Below the pieces are notes generated by a model. It saw only the letters and a list, made by a program, of their open reading frames with translations. It was not told the origin of the DNA and made no database searches. Positions 1-10,481 of a stretch of 64,000 bases of DNA are shown here, one piece after another. The translations under genes and the position numbers were made by a program. How positions within the stretch are numbered: the first letter of the stretch is position 1; each line of letters opens with the position of its first letter. Origin of the DNA: Phenylobacterium hankyongense (lineage in GTDB: Bacteria > Pseudomonadota > Alphaproteobacteria > Caulobacterales > Caulobacteraceae); the NCBI RefSeq assembly GCF_003254505.1, contig NZ_QFYP01000001.1, forward strand, positions 2,650,001-2,714,000, written 5' to 3'.

Positions 1-182
1 GCCGCGCGCTCCTCGTCGGTGGTCGGGAAGGCGTCGATGCGCCAGACGTCGCGGTCCTCGTCCTCCTCCAGGATGGAGTAGGTGAGGGCCTCGGTGGCGG
101 GGGTTTCGTCCACCGCCACGGCGGCGGCTTCGGCCACGGCGCGGGGGCCGCGGGCGATGATCTGGAAGGCGTCGTCCGTCAT
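1..182 (-). CDS. prmA: Probable ribosomal protein L11 methyltransferase PrmA, N-terminal fragment
   Basis: The gene enters the window from the left; only about 60 N-terminal codons are visible, starting at an ATG (182-180). The peptide begins [16 protein letters not shown] and continues with an acidic stretch, [18 protein letters not shown]. The EED...W(R/K)(I/L)(D/E)A(Y/F) pattern near residue 45 is typical of the N-terminal substrate-recognition domain of alphaproteobacterial PrmA, which trimethylates ribosomal protein L11 with SAM. The SAM-binding domain lies outside the window, so this is recognition from the N-terminus only. It is divergently placed to nothing nearby; the next gene downstream of its start is on the same strand. 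Confidence 0.5.
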   Translation of the reverse strand, partial: MTDDAFQIIARGPRAVAEAAAVAVDETPATEALTYSILEEDEDRDVWRIDAFPTTDEERA

Positions 183-223
183 CCGCCCCTGCTAGCGGGC
201 GCGGGCGCGAAAGGCGAGGGGGA

Positions 224-721
224 TCAGCCCTGGGCCGGGGTGGTGGCGTCGCCGGTGGCCTCCGGCGGCGCATCCTCGTCGAACGTCCGGGGCGGCGGGG
301 CGGCCGGCTCAGCCGCAGCGGCGCGGTCGCGATAGTCCATGCCGCCGCTCATCGAAGGGTAGGTTGCCTGGGCCGGCGGCGGTTCGACGTAGGCCGCCTG
401 CGCGTAGTCCGTGGGCACATCCGCCTGAGCCTCGCCGGTCAGGCGTGGCTGCGGCTCCAGGTAGGCCACCTGCTCGCCCGGCCAGGCCAGCGCCTTCTTC
501 CAGTCGGTGCCGGTCACATAGTCCGGGACCTGGCCGCTGTAGGCGGTGATGCTCGCCCCGTCGTCGAACGGGCCGGTGGAACGCGCGCCCGACCAGCCGG
601 CGAACATCTGGGGTCCTGCAGGACGATCGTCGCCGCCGAGGTTCGGCTTCATGGCGCCGCCCATCAGCAACCCGGCCACCAAGGCCAGGCCAGCTCCGGA
701 ATACAGCGGGTTCAGTCGCAT
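224..721 (-). CDS. Conserved hypothetical exported/membrane-anchored protein, 165 aa
   Basis: I do not recognise a family. The N-terminus, MRLNPLYSGAGLALVAGLLMGG, looks like a signal peptide or single membrane anchor (hydrophobic residues about 9-23) without a clear lipobox. The rest is Pro/Ala/Tyr-rich and low in predicted structure, with YVEPPPAQATYPS and AAEPAAPPPRTF segments, so it is probably an intrinsically disordered periplasmic protein. It ends in an acidic, Pro-rich tail. The ATG at 721 lies about 115 bp from the divergent gene at 837. Codon usage matches the neighbours (strong G/C in third positions), which supports a real gene. Confidence 0.6.
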   Translation of the reverse strand: MRLNPLYSGAGLALVAGLLMGGAMKPNLGGDDRPAGPQMFAGWSGARSTGPFDDGASITAYSGQVPDYVTGTDWKKALAWPGEQVAYLEPQPRLTGEAQADVPTDYAQAAYVEPPPAQATYPSMSGGMDYRDRAAAAEPAAPPPRTFDEDAPPEATGDATTPAQG

Positions 722-836
722 TTCTCAGCCTATGATCGCCAGGTCCCGCCTAAGCGCGCGGGCGATCCATTGGTTCAGGGCGGAGCTGGCGCCATCGGCG
801 CATTCAGGCGTTCTGCGCGGCGGAGGACGGAGAACC

Positions 837-1349
837 ATGAGCAAGTACCAGCCCCTGTCCGACCGCCTGACCGGCCACCCCGAGGACGAATGGCGCGCCA
901 GCTTCGCCGAGCTTGAGGAGGTCCTAGGCTTTCCGTTGCCCAAGGGCGCCCGCAGCGGCCGGGCCTGGTGGGCGAACGATCTGGCCAAGGCTCACAGTCG
1001 CGCCTGGGCCGCGCACGGCTGGGCGGTGGGCGACATCGACCATGCCGCCGAACGGGTGGTGTTCCGCCGCGGCGCGGCGTCGGGGCAGGCCTTGCAGAAG
1101 GCCGCCGGCCTGGAGCCGCTGCAGGATCGTGCGGGTTCGACCGGGGTTCAGCCCGCGGTGACGAAGGTCGTCTCCAAGGCGACGCCGCAGCCTGCCGCCA
1201 TCAATCACCGCGCCCTCAGGATCGCCGCGCTTGTGGCCGGCGGCGCGGCCGTCGTCGCCGGCGTCGCCGCCCTGGTGGTGCGGGGGCTCATGGCGCCGAA
1301 GATCGCGCCGCCGCGTCCGCCGATCCGCAAGCTGCCCTGGCAGCGCTAG
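837..1349 (+). CDS. DUF7662-type small protein with C-terminal membrane helix, 170 aa
   Basis: The ATG at 837 is chosen because GGAGGA lies about 10 nt upstream and the protein homology begins there (MSKYQPLSDRLTGH); the frame stays open further upstream but that part is antisense to the neighbour. Residues about 3-80 carry the pattern of the DUF7662 domain: a KY.PL start, a central LEEVLGFPLPKGAR segment, WWAND, then AW...GW and a VVFRR end. This domain occurs alone or joined to restriction-like or DNA-binding modules; its function is unknown. Residues about 126-148 (ALRIAALVAGGAAVVAGVAA) form one membrane helix, followed by a short basic tail. It ends 7 nt from the convergent uvrD stop. Confidence 0.7.
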   Translation: MSKYQPLSDRLTGHPEDEWRASFAELEEVLGFPLPKGARSGRAWWANDLAKAHSRAWAAHGWAVGDIDHAAERVVFRRGAASGQALQKAAGLEPLQDRAGSTGVQPAVTKVVSKATPQPAAINHRALRIAALVAGGAAVVAGVAALVVRGLMAPKIAPPRPPIRKLPWQR

Positions 1350-1356
1350 CGACGCT

Positions 1357-3711
1357 TCAGGCCTGCTTCTCGACGAAGCTGTCGATGACCTTCTTCTCGC
1401 CGGCCTTGTCGAAGTCGACGGTGAGCTTGTTGCCCTCGACGCCGCGGACGTGGCCGTAGCCGAACTTGATGTGGAAGACGCGGTCGCCGCGCTTGTAGGC
1501 GCTGGCGGCGGAGCTTTCGGAGACCGCGACCAGGCGGCCTTCGCCCTCGATGACCTGCTGGCGGCCGGGGTGGCTGCCCTTGTAGTTGCTGGCCTGCGCC
1601 CGCTTCCAGCCGGGCGAGGAATAGCCGGCGCCGAACGACGGGCTCTCGTCCCAGCGGCTGCCGTGCTGCTGCATGCCCGGGCCGCCGCCGTAGTAGCCGG
1701 TCTCCGAGGAGGCCTCGACGTTGGCCAGCGGCAGCTCGTCCACGAAGCGCGAGGGCAGCTGGCTGGTCCAGCGGCCATAGACCTGGCGGTTGGCGGCGAA
1801 GGAGACGCGGGCCTCCTCGCGGGCGCGGGTGATGCCGACGTAGGCCAGCCGGCGCTCCTCCTCGAGCCCCTTCTCGCCGGACTCGTCCATGCTCCGCTGC
1901 GACGGGAAGACGCCTTCCTCCCAGCCGGGCAGGAAGACCAGCGGGAACTCCAGGCCCTTCGCCGAGTGCAGGGTCATGATCTGCACCGCGTCGGCCTGCG
2001 GCCCGCGATCCATGTCCATCACCAGCGAGACGTGCTCCAGGTAGGCCTGCAGGTTCTCGGAGTTGCCCATCGCCTGGACGAGCTCCTTGAGGTTCTCCAG
2101 CCGGCCCTGGGCGGTGGGGCTCTTGTCCAGGCGAAGCGCGTCGGTGTAGCCGCTTTCTTCCAGCACCGCCTCCATCAGGCGCGGGTGCGGCATCCGCCCG
2201 GCCTCGGCCCGCCAGCGGTCGAGGTCGCGCAGGAAGTTGGCGAGCGCGGTGCGGGTGCGGGCGGCCAGCTCGTCGGTCAGCACCACCTGGCGCGCCGCGG
2301 CCACGGCCGGCACGCCGTTCAGCCGCGCGACCTGCAGCAGCTTCTGGACGGTGGTCTCGCCGATCCCGCGCTTCGGCACGTTGACGATCCGCTCGAAGGC
2401 CAGGTCGTCGTCCTCCGACTGGATCAGCCGCAGGTAGGCGTGGGCGTCGCGGATCTCGGCGCGCTCGAAGAACCTGGGGCCGCCGACCACCGTGTAGGGG
2501 ATCTGCAGCATCACGAACCGCTCTTCGAAGGCCCGCATCTGGAAGGAGGCGCGGACCAGGATCGCCATGTCGCGGTACTTGCGCGGGTTCTTGTCGGCGC
2601 CGCCCTTCTTGGCGCGCTCGATCTCGTCGGCGATCAGCCGGCTCTCGGCCTCGCCGTCCCAGACGCCGCGGACGATGACCTTCTCGCCGCCCTCGGCCTC
2701 GGTCCACAGGGTCTTGCCCAGCCGGCTCTTGTTGGCGGCGATCAGGCCGGAGGCGGCGGCGAGGATGTGGCTGGTGGAGCGGTAGTTGCGCTCCAGCCGG
2801 ATCACCTTGGCGCCCGGGAAGTCGCGCTCGAAGCGCAGGATGTTGTCCACCTCGGCGCCCCGCCAGCCGTAGATCGACTGGTCGTCGTCGCCGACGCAGC
2901 AGACGTTCTGGCGCTTCTGGGCCAGCAGCCGAAGCCACAGGTACTGGGCGACGTTGGTGTCCTGGTACTCGTCCACCAGCAGGTAGCGGAACCGCTCGTG
3001 GTAGTCGGCCAGCACGTCCGGGTGGCCGGTGAAGATCGTCAGGTTGTGCAGCAAGAGGTCGCCGAAGTCGCAGGCGTTCAGCACCCGCAGCCGCTCCTGG
3101 TAAAGGCGGTAGAGGGCCTGGCCGCGGTTGTTGGCGAAGTGGGCGCTCTCGGCCGGCGGCAGCTTGTCCGGCGTCCAGCCGCGGTTCTTCCAGTGGTCGA
3201 TCAGCCCGGCCAGCATCTTCGGCGGCCAGCGCTTGGCGTCGACGTTCTCGGCCTCCAGCACCTGCTTGATCAGCCGCTCCTGATCGTCCTGGTCGAGGAT
3301 GGTGTAGTTGGACTTCAGCCCCACCAGCTCGGCGTGCTTGCGCAGGATCTGGGCCGCCACCGAGTGGAAGGTGCCAAGCCACCGCAGCCCCTCGGCCTGC
3401 GGGCCGATGATGGCGGTGATCCGCTCGCGCATCTCGCGCGCGGCCTTGTTGGTGAAGGTGACCGCCAGCAGCTCCCACGGCCGCGCCTTGCCGGTGGCCA
3501 GGATGTGCGCCAGCCGGGTGGTCAGCACCCGCGTCTTGCCGGTGCCCGCGCCGGCCAGCACCAGCACCGGGCCGTCCGTGGTCTCCACCGCTTCCCGCTG
3601 CTCGGGGTTCAGGCCTTCGAGGTAGTCGGGCGCCGCCGCGCGCACCCGCGCCAGGTCGCTGACGCGCGTTGCGGGAAGCTCGGAGTCGGGATGGGATTCG
3701 GGCGGGGACAT
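1357..3711 (-). CDS. uvrD: ATP-dependent DNA helicase UvrD/PcrA family
   Basis: This is a superfamily 1A 3'-5' helicase acting in nucleotide excision and mismatch repair and in clearing replication or transcription blocks. With the ATG at 3711 it has 784 aa, close to the normal size. Visible helicase motifs in order: Q-motif region LNPEQREAV, Walker A AGAGTGKT (about residues 53-60), motif II LLVDEYQDTN, motif III VGDDDQSIYGWRGA, motif IV RNYRST, motif V TLHSAKGLEFPLVFLPG, motif VI EERRLAYVGITRARE. The C-terminus has the Tudor-like RNA polymerase-interaction fold (RGDRVFHIKFGYGHV...DFDKAGEKKVI). A TTG 42 nt upstream is an alternative start, but the extra residues do not look conserved. Confidence 0.95.
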   Translation of the reverse strand: MSPPESHPDSELPATRVSDLARVRAAAPDYLEGLNPEQREAVETTDGPVLVLAGAGTGKTRVLTTRLAHILATGKARPWELLAVTFTNKAAREMRERITAIIGPQAEGLRWLGTFHSVAAQILRKHAELVGLKSNYTILDQDDQERLIKQVLEAENVDAKRWPPKMLAGLIDHWKNRGWTPDKLPPAESAHFANNRGQALYRLYQERLRVLNACDFGDLLLHNLTIFTGHPDVLADYHERFRYLLVDEYQDTNVAQYLWLRLLAQKRQNVCCVGDDDQSIYGWRGAEVDNILRFERDFPGAKVIRLERNYRSTSHILAAASGLIAANKSRLGKTLWTEAEGGEKVIVRGVWDGEAESRLIADEIERAKKGGADKNPRKYRDMAILVRASFQMRAFEERFVMLQIPYTVVGGPRFFERAEIRDAHAYLRLIQSEDDDLAFERIVNVPKRGIGETTVQKLLQVARLNGVPAVAAARQVVLTDELAARTRTALANFLRDLDRWRAEAGRMPHPRLMEAVLEESGYTDALRLDKSPTAQGRLENLKELVQAMGNSENLQAYLEHVSLVMDMDRGPQADAVQIMTLHSAKGLEFPLVFLPGWEEGVFPSQRSMDESGEKGLEEERRLAYVGITRAREEARVSFAANRQVYGRWTSQLPSRFVDELPLANVEASSETGYYGGGPGMQQHGSRWDESPSFGAGYSSPGWKRAQASNYKGSHPGRQQVIEGEGRLVAVSESSAASAYKRGDRVFHIKFGYGHVRGVEGNKLTVDFDKAGEKKVIDSFVEKQA

Positions 3712-3826
3712 CGGAACATATGTAGCACGCCGGGCGCCCGACTTAAGAGGCAAGGGCCTGTTCGCAGGAACTTCGCCGCAGGGCCCCCGTTACCCTCCTG
3801 ACCCTCTTCGCAGGGAGGACCCGCCC

Positions 3827-4051
3827 ATGGCCGAGATGTCCTCGCGACGCACCAGCCCCTGGATGGCGTTCTGCGCCGGCGCGGTGGTGATGCTGGCGAT
3901 CGTCCTGGCCTGGTGGGCGCTCAGCGCCGGGCGCCGCGCCGCCGACAGGGTGACGCTGATCGCTCCCATCCCGCGGCCGTCGGACCTGCGTGTGCCGCAT
4001 CTGCCCAGCGGGCCGAAACTGCCCAACCCCCCGATGCCGGTTCCGAAATAG
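3827..4051 (+). CDS. Small single-pass membrane protein, 74 aa
   Basis: Unknown family. After a short polar start (MAEMSSRRTSPW) there is one hydrophobic helix (about residues 13-33, MAFCAGAVVMLAIVLAWWAL), then a basic residue cluster and a Pro-rich tail (LPSGPKLPNPPMPVPK). The topology is probably N-in with a short periplasmic Pro-rich tail. An AGGGAGGA ribosome-binding site lies about 8 nt before the ATG. It is the first of three consecutive small membrane proteins (3827-4525) separated by 15-20 nt, so they are probably one operon. The first gene faces away from uvrD, with a promoter region of about 115 bp between. Confidence 0.6.
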   Translation: MAEMSSRRTSPWMAFCAGAVVMLAIVLAWWALSAGRRAADRVTLIAPIPRPSDLRVPHLPSGPKLPNPPMPVPK

Positions 4052-4066
4052 CCAGGGTGAAACGCC

Positions 4067-4189
4067 ATGTCCCAATGGGATTCCCGACGCCGCAGCGAGT
4101 CCGTTCCCACCGTGGTCTGGTGGATCCTCGGCATGCTGGTGGTCGCGATCTTCGTCCTGGCGCTCGGCATGCTGCACCCCGCGCCCTAA
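4067..4189 (+). CDS. Tiny single-pass membrane protein, 40 aa
   Basis: A 40-residue frame that is easily missed. It starts at ATG 4067, 15 nt after the previous stop, and reads MSQWDSRRRSESVPTVVWWI followed by LGMLVVAIFVLALGMLHPAP. Residues about 14-36 make one strongly hydrophobic helix, preceded by RRR (N-in by the positive-inside rule). The next gene begins 18 nt after its stop. Position between two similar small membrane proteins, tight spacing and third-position G/C bias support translation, although there is no family assignment and short frames can occur by chance. Confidence 0.5.
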   Translation: MSQWDSRRRSESVPTVVWWILGMLVVAIFVLALGMLHPAP

Positions 4190-4207
4190 GCCAAGCGAGG
4201 CGACCCG

Positions 4208-4525
4208 ATGAGCGAACAGCGTCCGACCCACCCGCCTGCCGAGCCCGACAGCTACGACCGGGGTGAGCCCCGCAAGGCGACGCGCAACATCCCGCCGCTG
4301 GTCTGGATCGTGGTGGCCCTGCTGGTCGCCTGGTTCGCGGTGGCCATGATCCAGCGCGGCGGTTCCGACCGCACCCCGCAGGGCGGCTCGGCGCCCCGCC
4401 AGGTGGAGGGGACCTCGATCATGCCCGCCGCGCCCGCCACCGGCAGCGCGCCGGCCACCCCAGCCGGAACGGTCAACGGCCCGCAGCAACCGCCGAGCAG
4501 CGACGCGGCCCCACCGAAATACTGA
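4208..4525 (+). CDS. Small single-pass membrane protein with Pro/Ala-rich tail, 105 aa
   Basis: Third member of the run of small membrane proteins. A polar, charged N-terminus (about 27 residues with ...GEPRKATRN) precedes one membrane helix (IPPLVWIVVALLVAWFAVAM, about residues 28-47). A low-complexity Ala/Pro/Gly tail ending in DAAPPKY follows. A GAGGCG ribosome-binding site precedes the ATG. The N-in/C-out topology is like the two upstream proteins, which suggests a common envelope role, but I recognise no domain. Confidence 0.6.
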   Translation: MSEQRPTHPPAEPDSYDRGEPRKATRNIPPLVWIVVALLVAWFAVAMIQRGGSDRTPQGGSAPRQVEGTSIMPAAPATGSAPATPAGTVNGPQQPPSSDAAPPKY

Positions 4526-4583
4526 TGGGCGCATGGTCCTACTCCCGCCCATAGCGTCTTTGCGCGTCAGCGGCGATTTATGA

Positions 4584-4679
4584 GTCCACGAACCACACGA
4601 ACCACACGAACGAGGTCTCATCGGGAAGGCGCTCGCCGGCCGCAACGGACTGTTCGTGTGGTTCGTGTGGTTCGTGGAC
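4584..4679. repeat. Perfect 28-bp inverted repeat built from CCACACGAA units
   Basis: The left arm (4584-4611) and right arm (4652-4679) are exact reverse complements over 28 bases, separated by 40 bases. Each arm is itself repetitive: GTCCACGAA, then two CCACACGAA units. The right arm reads TTCGTGTGG twice, then TTCGTGGAC. It lies in the non-coding region 4526-4756 between a plus-strand and a minus-strand gene, so it could act as a bidirectional terminator, but the long loop and internal repetition look more like a dispersed genomic repeat. Confidence 0.85.
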
Positions 4680-4756
4680 AATATGGCGCCTGCGGCGCGC
4701 GCGACCCTTCATCCGCCGGGCTCTGACCCGACACCTTCTTTCACAGAAGGGAGGGT

Positions 4757-4969
4757 TCAGGTCTGCCTGGCGAACGCCAGCGCCGCGACCCGGCAGGCGG
4801 AGGCGAGGGGGCGTTCGCCGCGCTCGGCGTCGATGGCGAGGACCAGGCCCGCGAGGCTGGCGCCCCGCGCGGCGGCCATCTCATCAAGCACCTTCCAGAA
4901 CTCGGGTTCGAGCGCGATGGAAGTGGCGTGGCCGGCGAGCAGGACGGAACGCTTTCGCAAGGTCGGCAT
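4757..4969 (-). CDS. Ribbon-helix-helix domain protein, 70 aa
   Basis: The ATG at 4969 is preferred: AAGGAA lies 5-10 nt upstream and the domain starts there (MPTLRKRSVLLAGHATSIAL). This is the alphaproteobacterial ribbon-helix-helix family: a beta strand with RKRSV...ATSIALE, then EFWKVLDEMAAARGASLAGL, a basic helix end and ..SACRVAALAF at the C-terminus. Such proteins are presumed small DNA-binding regulators and are sometimes mislabelled as aryl-sulfate sulfotransferases. It stands alone, divergent from the Coq4-like gene at 5065, which could be its target. Confidence 0.75.
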   Translation of the reverse strand: MPTLRKRSVLLAGHATSIALEPEFWKVLDEMAAARGASLAGLVLAIDAERGERPLASACRVAALAFARQT

Positions 4970-5064
4970 GGTTCCTTGTGGCCGCAAACGCCGGGCGATC
5001 AAGCCCCTTGCCAAAAGTTGACGCTGGCGTCATCTTTACGGCTCACCTGACGAGGACGATCCGC

Positions 5065-5829
5065 ATGGCCATGGCCACCGATATCGCCGAAGCGCCCGCC
5101 GGCGCCGTGCGCTCCGGTCCGCCCAAGCTCGACTGGGTGCACGCCATGCGCTCGCTCCGCCGCTTGCTGGCGGACAAGGACGACACCACGCAGGTGTTCG
5201 AGATCATGCGCGCCCTGAACGGCGCCTCGACCGCCAAGGGCTATCACCGGCTGCTGACCACCCCGGAGGGCGGCCGCATCGCCTATGAGCGGCCGGAGTT
5301 CGCCCGCAAGCTGATGGACGACGCCTGGCTGGACAGCCTGCCGGCCGGCAGCGTCGGCGCGGCCTACCGCGACTTCATCCGCTCCGAGCGGCTGTCGGCG
5401 GAGGGGCTGGCGGAAATCAGCCGGCTGGGCGCCCGGGCCATCGACGAGCCGCACCCCTACGCCTGGTTCGGCCGCCGCACCCGCGACGTGCACGACATCT
5501 GGCACATCTTGTCCGGCTACCACCGCGACGCCCTGGGCGAGGCTTGCCTGGTGGCCTTCTCCTACGCCCAGACCCGCGGGCTCGGCTGGGCGCTGATCGC
5601 CGTGGGCGCGGCGCTGCGCTCGCGCCGGGGTCCGAAGTATCCGTACACGCGGGCGATCTGGCAGGGCTACCAGCGCGGCAAGGCCGCCAGGTGGTTGCTG
5701 GGCGAGGACTACGAGCGCGTCATGGCCGAGCCGCTGGACGCCGCGCGCCGCCGGCTGAACATCACGCCCGCGACCATCTACAATTCGATCCCGGCGGAAG
5801 CCCGCGACGGGGCGGTGCCGGGGCGCTAG
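5065..5829 (+). CDS. Coq4 family ubiquinone biosynthesis protein
   Basis: Coq4 organises ubiquinone assembly in mitochondria; recent work on the family links it to C1 decarboxylation/hydroxylation of the quinone ring. The protein has 254 aa from the ATG at 5065 (a GAGGA site lies just upstream); a second ATG follows at 5071. The family's metal-binding signature HDxxH-x11-E is intact: H-D-I-W-H, then eleven residues, then E (DVHDIWHILSGYHRDALGEA, about residue 145-165). Preceding conserved segments include RPEFARKLMD and HPYAWFGRRTRDVHD. It is monocistronic, divergent from the ribbon-helix-helix protein. Confidence 0.85.
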   Translation: MAMATDIAEAPAGAVRSGPPKLDWVHAMRSLRRLLADKDDTTQVFEIMRALNGASTAKGYHRLLTTPEGGRIAYERPEFARKLMDDAWLDSLPAGSVGAAYRDFIRSERLSAEGLAEISRLGARAIDEPHPYAWFGRRTRDVHDIWHILSGYHRDALGEACLVAFSYAQTRGLGWALIAVGAALRSRRGPKYPYTRAIWQGYQRGKAARWLLGEDYERVMAEPLDAARRRLNITPATIYNSIPAEARDGAVPGR

Positions 5830-5841
5830 CCGTCGACGGCG

Positions 5842-6018
5842 CTAGTCCTCGCGCTTGGCCTGATCGAGCGCGCGGCGGGCCTTCTCCGCCTCCAGCTTCG
5901 ACACCGTGGTCTCGGCCTTCGTGCGGCCGAAGCGGACGCGGTTTTCCGCCGCCTTCGCCCGCGCCCCGTCCCGCTGCCGCGCCTTGCGGGCCTTGTTCAG
6001 ATTGATCGGTTCGGCCAT
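5842..6018 (-). CDS. DUF4169 family small basic protein, 58 aa
   Basis: Starts at ATG 6018 with MAEPINLNKARKARQRD, the signature of the DUF4169 family of alphaproteobacteria. It continues with a highly charged helical segment, ENRVRFGRTKAET, and an Ala/Lys/Glu-rich C-terminus likely to form a long helix. Function is unknown. It is convergent with the Coq4-like gene (stop at 5829, 12 nt away). Confidence 0.8.
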   Translation of the reverse strand: MAEPINLNKARKARQRDGARAKAAENRVRFGRTKAETTVSKLEAEKARRALDQAKRED

Positions 6019-6083
6019 CCGCCGGAAACTCCACCGCACCTGATCCGTTTCCCAGCCTGCCCCGCAGACGAGGAGACGAGAAG

Positions 6084-6320
6084 ATGATTCAACCGTCCGA
6101 GATCCACGAGCACATGGAAGTCGTAGGTTCCGACGGCGGCCATATCGGCCGCGTCGATCACGTGATCGGCGACGAGATCGAGCTGACCAAGTTCGGCCTA
6201 ATGACCGGCCTGAAGCACCACATGATCCCGTTGAGCTGGGTCGACCACGTCGAGAACGACGCGCTCTGCCTCAACCTCACCAAGGACGCCGCCAAGTCGG
6301 CGTGGAAGACCAAGATGTAG
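6084..6320 (+). CDS. DUF2171 family PRC-barrel-like protein, 78 aa
   Basis: A full-length DUF2171 protein beginning MIQPSEIHEHMEVVGSDGGH. The sequence has the PRC-barrel-like run of short strands (HIGRVDHVIGDEIELTK, HHMIPLSWVDHV) and ends in AKSAWKTKM. Members are often general-stress or desiccation-associated proteins in alphaproteobacteria, but no activity is known. A GAGGAGACGAGAAG region precedes the ATG as ribosome-binding site. The stop is 2 nt from the convergent aspartate aminotransferase stop. Confidence 0.8.
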   Translation: MIQPSEIHEHMEVVGSDGGHIGRVDHVIGDEIELTKFGLMTGLKHHMIPLSWVDHVENDALCLNLTKDAAKSAWKTKM

Positions 6321-6322
6321 GA

Positions 6323-8768
<2,446 letters not shown>

Positions 8769-8921
8769 GTGGCGTCTCTTTCGAAGCGTAGAGTCCCTCT
8801 CGGCCCCAGCTTGGCCGTAACGCCGTTAGGTGAGTGACATTGCTTAACAACGCAACTTAAAAATACGCAATGTAGCTGCGCCGCTTGACCGGCTCCGCCT
8901 GATCGGCGACCTCAGGCGCAC

Positions 8922-9629
8922 ATGCGCCGCCTGTTCCAGTTCCTGTCCAACATGGACGCCAAGGCGTGGCGGACGCTGGCCATCTCCTTCCTGCTGTTCG
9001 GCGGCGTCGGCCTGGTCTTCCTGTTCGGCGCCCAGCTGTTCGGCTTCGGCGGCGAGGCCACCGTGGAGCACTGGCTGACCGCGGCCAGCGGGCCGTGGTC
9101 GCTGCCGGTGGCGGTGGCGGGCTTCGCGGCCCTGGCCTTCGTGGGCGTGCCGCAGTTCATGCTGATCGCCGCCGCGGTGGTGGCCTTCGGACCCTGGACC
9201 GGGCTCGCCTACAGCTGGGTCGGCACCATGGTCTCGTCGCTGGTGGGTTTCTATCTCGGCCGCGCGGCCGGCGCGCGGACCCTGGAGCGGTTCTCAGGCG
9301 CGGGCGTGAAGCGGTTCATGGACCTTGTGGGCCGCAACGGCTTCTTCGCCAGCCTGATCGTGCGGCTGGTGCCCTCGGCGCCCTTCATCGTCGTCAACAT
9401 GGCGGCCGGGGTGACGCCGATGCGGGTGCTGGACTTCGCGGCCGGGACGGCGATCGGCATCGTGCCGAAGATCGCGCTCACCGCCTTCGCCGGCAATTCG
9501 ATCTTCCAGGTCATGCGCGGCCAGGTCGGCCGCAACGCCATCTGGCTGGCCCTGGCCGTGGCGGCCTGGATCGGGATCGGCTGGCTGGCGCGTTCGTGGC
9601 TGCGGGCGCGGGAAAAGACGGAGGGCTGA
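8922..9629 (+). CDS. TVP38/TMEM64 (VTT-domain) inner-membrane protein
   Basis: A 235-aa membrane protein with about six hydrophobic segments. The VTT-domain core (about residues 65-190) includes FVGVPQFMLIAAAVVAFGPW, a glycine-rich GFYLGRAAGAR turn, VRLVPSAPFIVVNMAAGVT and a conserved GTAIGIVPK motif. These are the positions used in DedA/TVP38 family members linked to lipid scrambling or flippase activity and envelope homeostasis. Its stop overlaps the start of the following GST gene (TGATG), so both are translated from one message. Confidence 0.8.
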   Translation: MRRLFQFLSNMDAKAWRTLAISFLLFGGVGLVFLFGAQLFGFGGEATVEHWLTAASGPWSLPVAVAGFAALAFVGVPQFMLIAAAVVAFGPWTGLAYSWVGTMVSSLVGFYLGRAAGARTLERFSGAGVKRFMDLVGRNGFFASLIVRLVPSAPFIVVNMAAGVTPMRVLDFAAGTAIGIVPKIALTAFAGNSIFQVMRGQVGRNAIWLALAVAAWIGIGWLARSWLRAREKTEG

Positions 9630-10252
9630 TGCTGAAGCTGTTCTATTCGCCGGGCGCCTGTTCGCTCGCCCCGCACATCGCGCTGGAGGAGGCGGGGGCG
9701 AGCTACGAGTGCGTGCGGACCAACACCGCCGAGGGCGAGCAGCGTCGGCCGGAGTACCTGGCGATCAATCCCAAGGGCCGCATCCCGGCGCTGGTGACGG
9801 AGCGCGGCGTGCTGACTGAGACGCCAGCCATCCTCGCCTTCGTGGCCCAGAGCTTCCCGGAGGCCAGGCTCGCGCCGCTCGACGATCCGTTCGCCTTCGC
9901 CGAGGCGCAGGCCTTCAACAGCTATCTCTGCTCCACCGTGCACGTGGCGCACGCCCACCGTCACCGCGGCTACCGCTGGGCCGACGATCCCGCCGCCCTG
10001 GCGGAGATGACCCGCAAGGTCCCCGAAACCATCGGCGCCTGCTTCCAGCTGATCGAGGACACGATGCTGCGCGGGCCATGGGTGATGGGTGAGGCCTACA
10101 CCGTCTGCGACGGCTACCTGTTCACGCTCGCCGACTGGCTGGAGGGCGACGGCGTCGATCCGCGGCGCTTCCCCATGGTGTTCGAGCACCGGGAACGGGT
10201 GCGCGCCCGGCCGGCGGTGAGCCGCGCGCTGGCCACGGAGTCCGGCGCCTGA
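9629..10252 (+). CDS. Glutathione S-transferase family protein
   Basis: A 207-aa protein with an N-terminal thioredoxin-like domain: MLKLFYSPGACSLAPHIALEE, with the SPGACS catalytic-site loop of beta-class bacterial GSTs, then NPKGRIPALVTERGVLTETPAI containing the cis-proline (IPAL) and the TET/ESxAI glutathione-binding segment. The C-terminal helical domain has the N-capping YTVCDGYLFTLADWL motif. Substrate unknown. The ATG overlaps the stop of the VTT gene by one base, so the two are co-translated. Confidence 0.85.
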   Translation: MLKLFYSPGACSLAPHIALEEAGASYECVRTNTAEGEQRRPEYLAINPKGRIPALVTERGVLTETPAILAFVAQSFPEARLAPLDDPFAFAEAQAFNSYLCSTVHVAHAHRHRGYRWADDPAALAEMTRKVPETIGACFQLIEDTMLRGPWVMGEAYTVCDGYLFTLADWLEGDGVDPRRFPMVFEHRERVRARPAVSRALATESGA

Positions 10253-10412
10253 ATGTCGCGCCGCGGAAATCCGTCACCACCCCTGGCGGCGTGCGGGCAT
10301 TTTTGTGCGGGGAGGGGGCGCTCTTCGGAAGAACTTGCCGCCGCGGCGTTTAATGCCCCGGCGCGACGCATGTCTGTTGCGGCCCGAGGCCGATTCCGGT
10401 ACATGCGAGGCC

Positions 10413-10481
10413 ATGCGTATGCGGCTCGACAGCCTGCTTCTTCTCCCGCTGGGGCTTAGCCGCCCCTGGGCGCCCCTGTAG
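10413..10481 (+). CDS. Candidate leucine leader peptide upstream of leuA, 22 aa
   Basis: A short frame, MRMRLDSLLLLPLGLSRPWAPL, ends 79 nt before leuA. Eight of 22 residues are leucine, with four consecutive Leu codons (CTG CTT CTT CTC), including CTT, a codon that is rare in the genes around it. This is what an attenuator leader looks like: ribosome stalling at low Leu-tRNA would change folding of the downstream RNA. A weak ribosome-binding region (GGTACATGCGAGG) precedes it. Supported by composition and position only; a second ATG at 10419 is an alternative start. Confidence 0.55.
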   Translation: MRMRLDSLLLLPLGLSRPWAPL

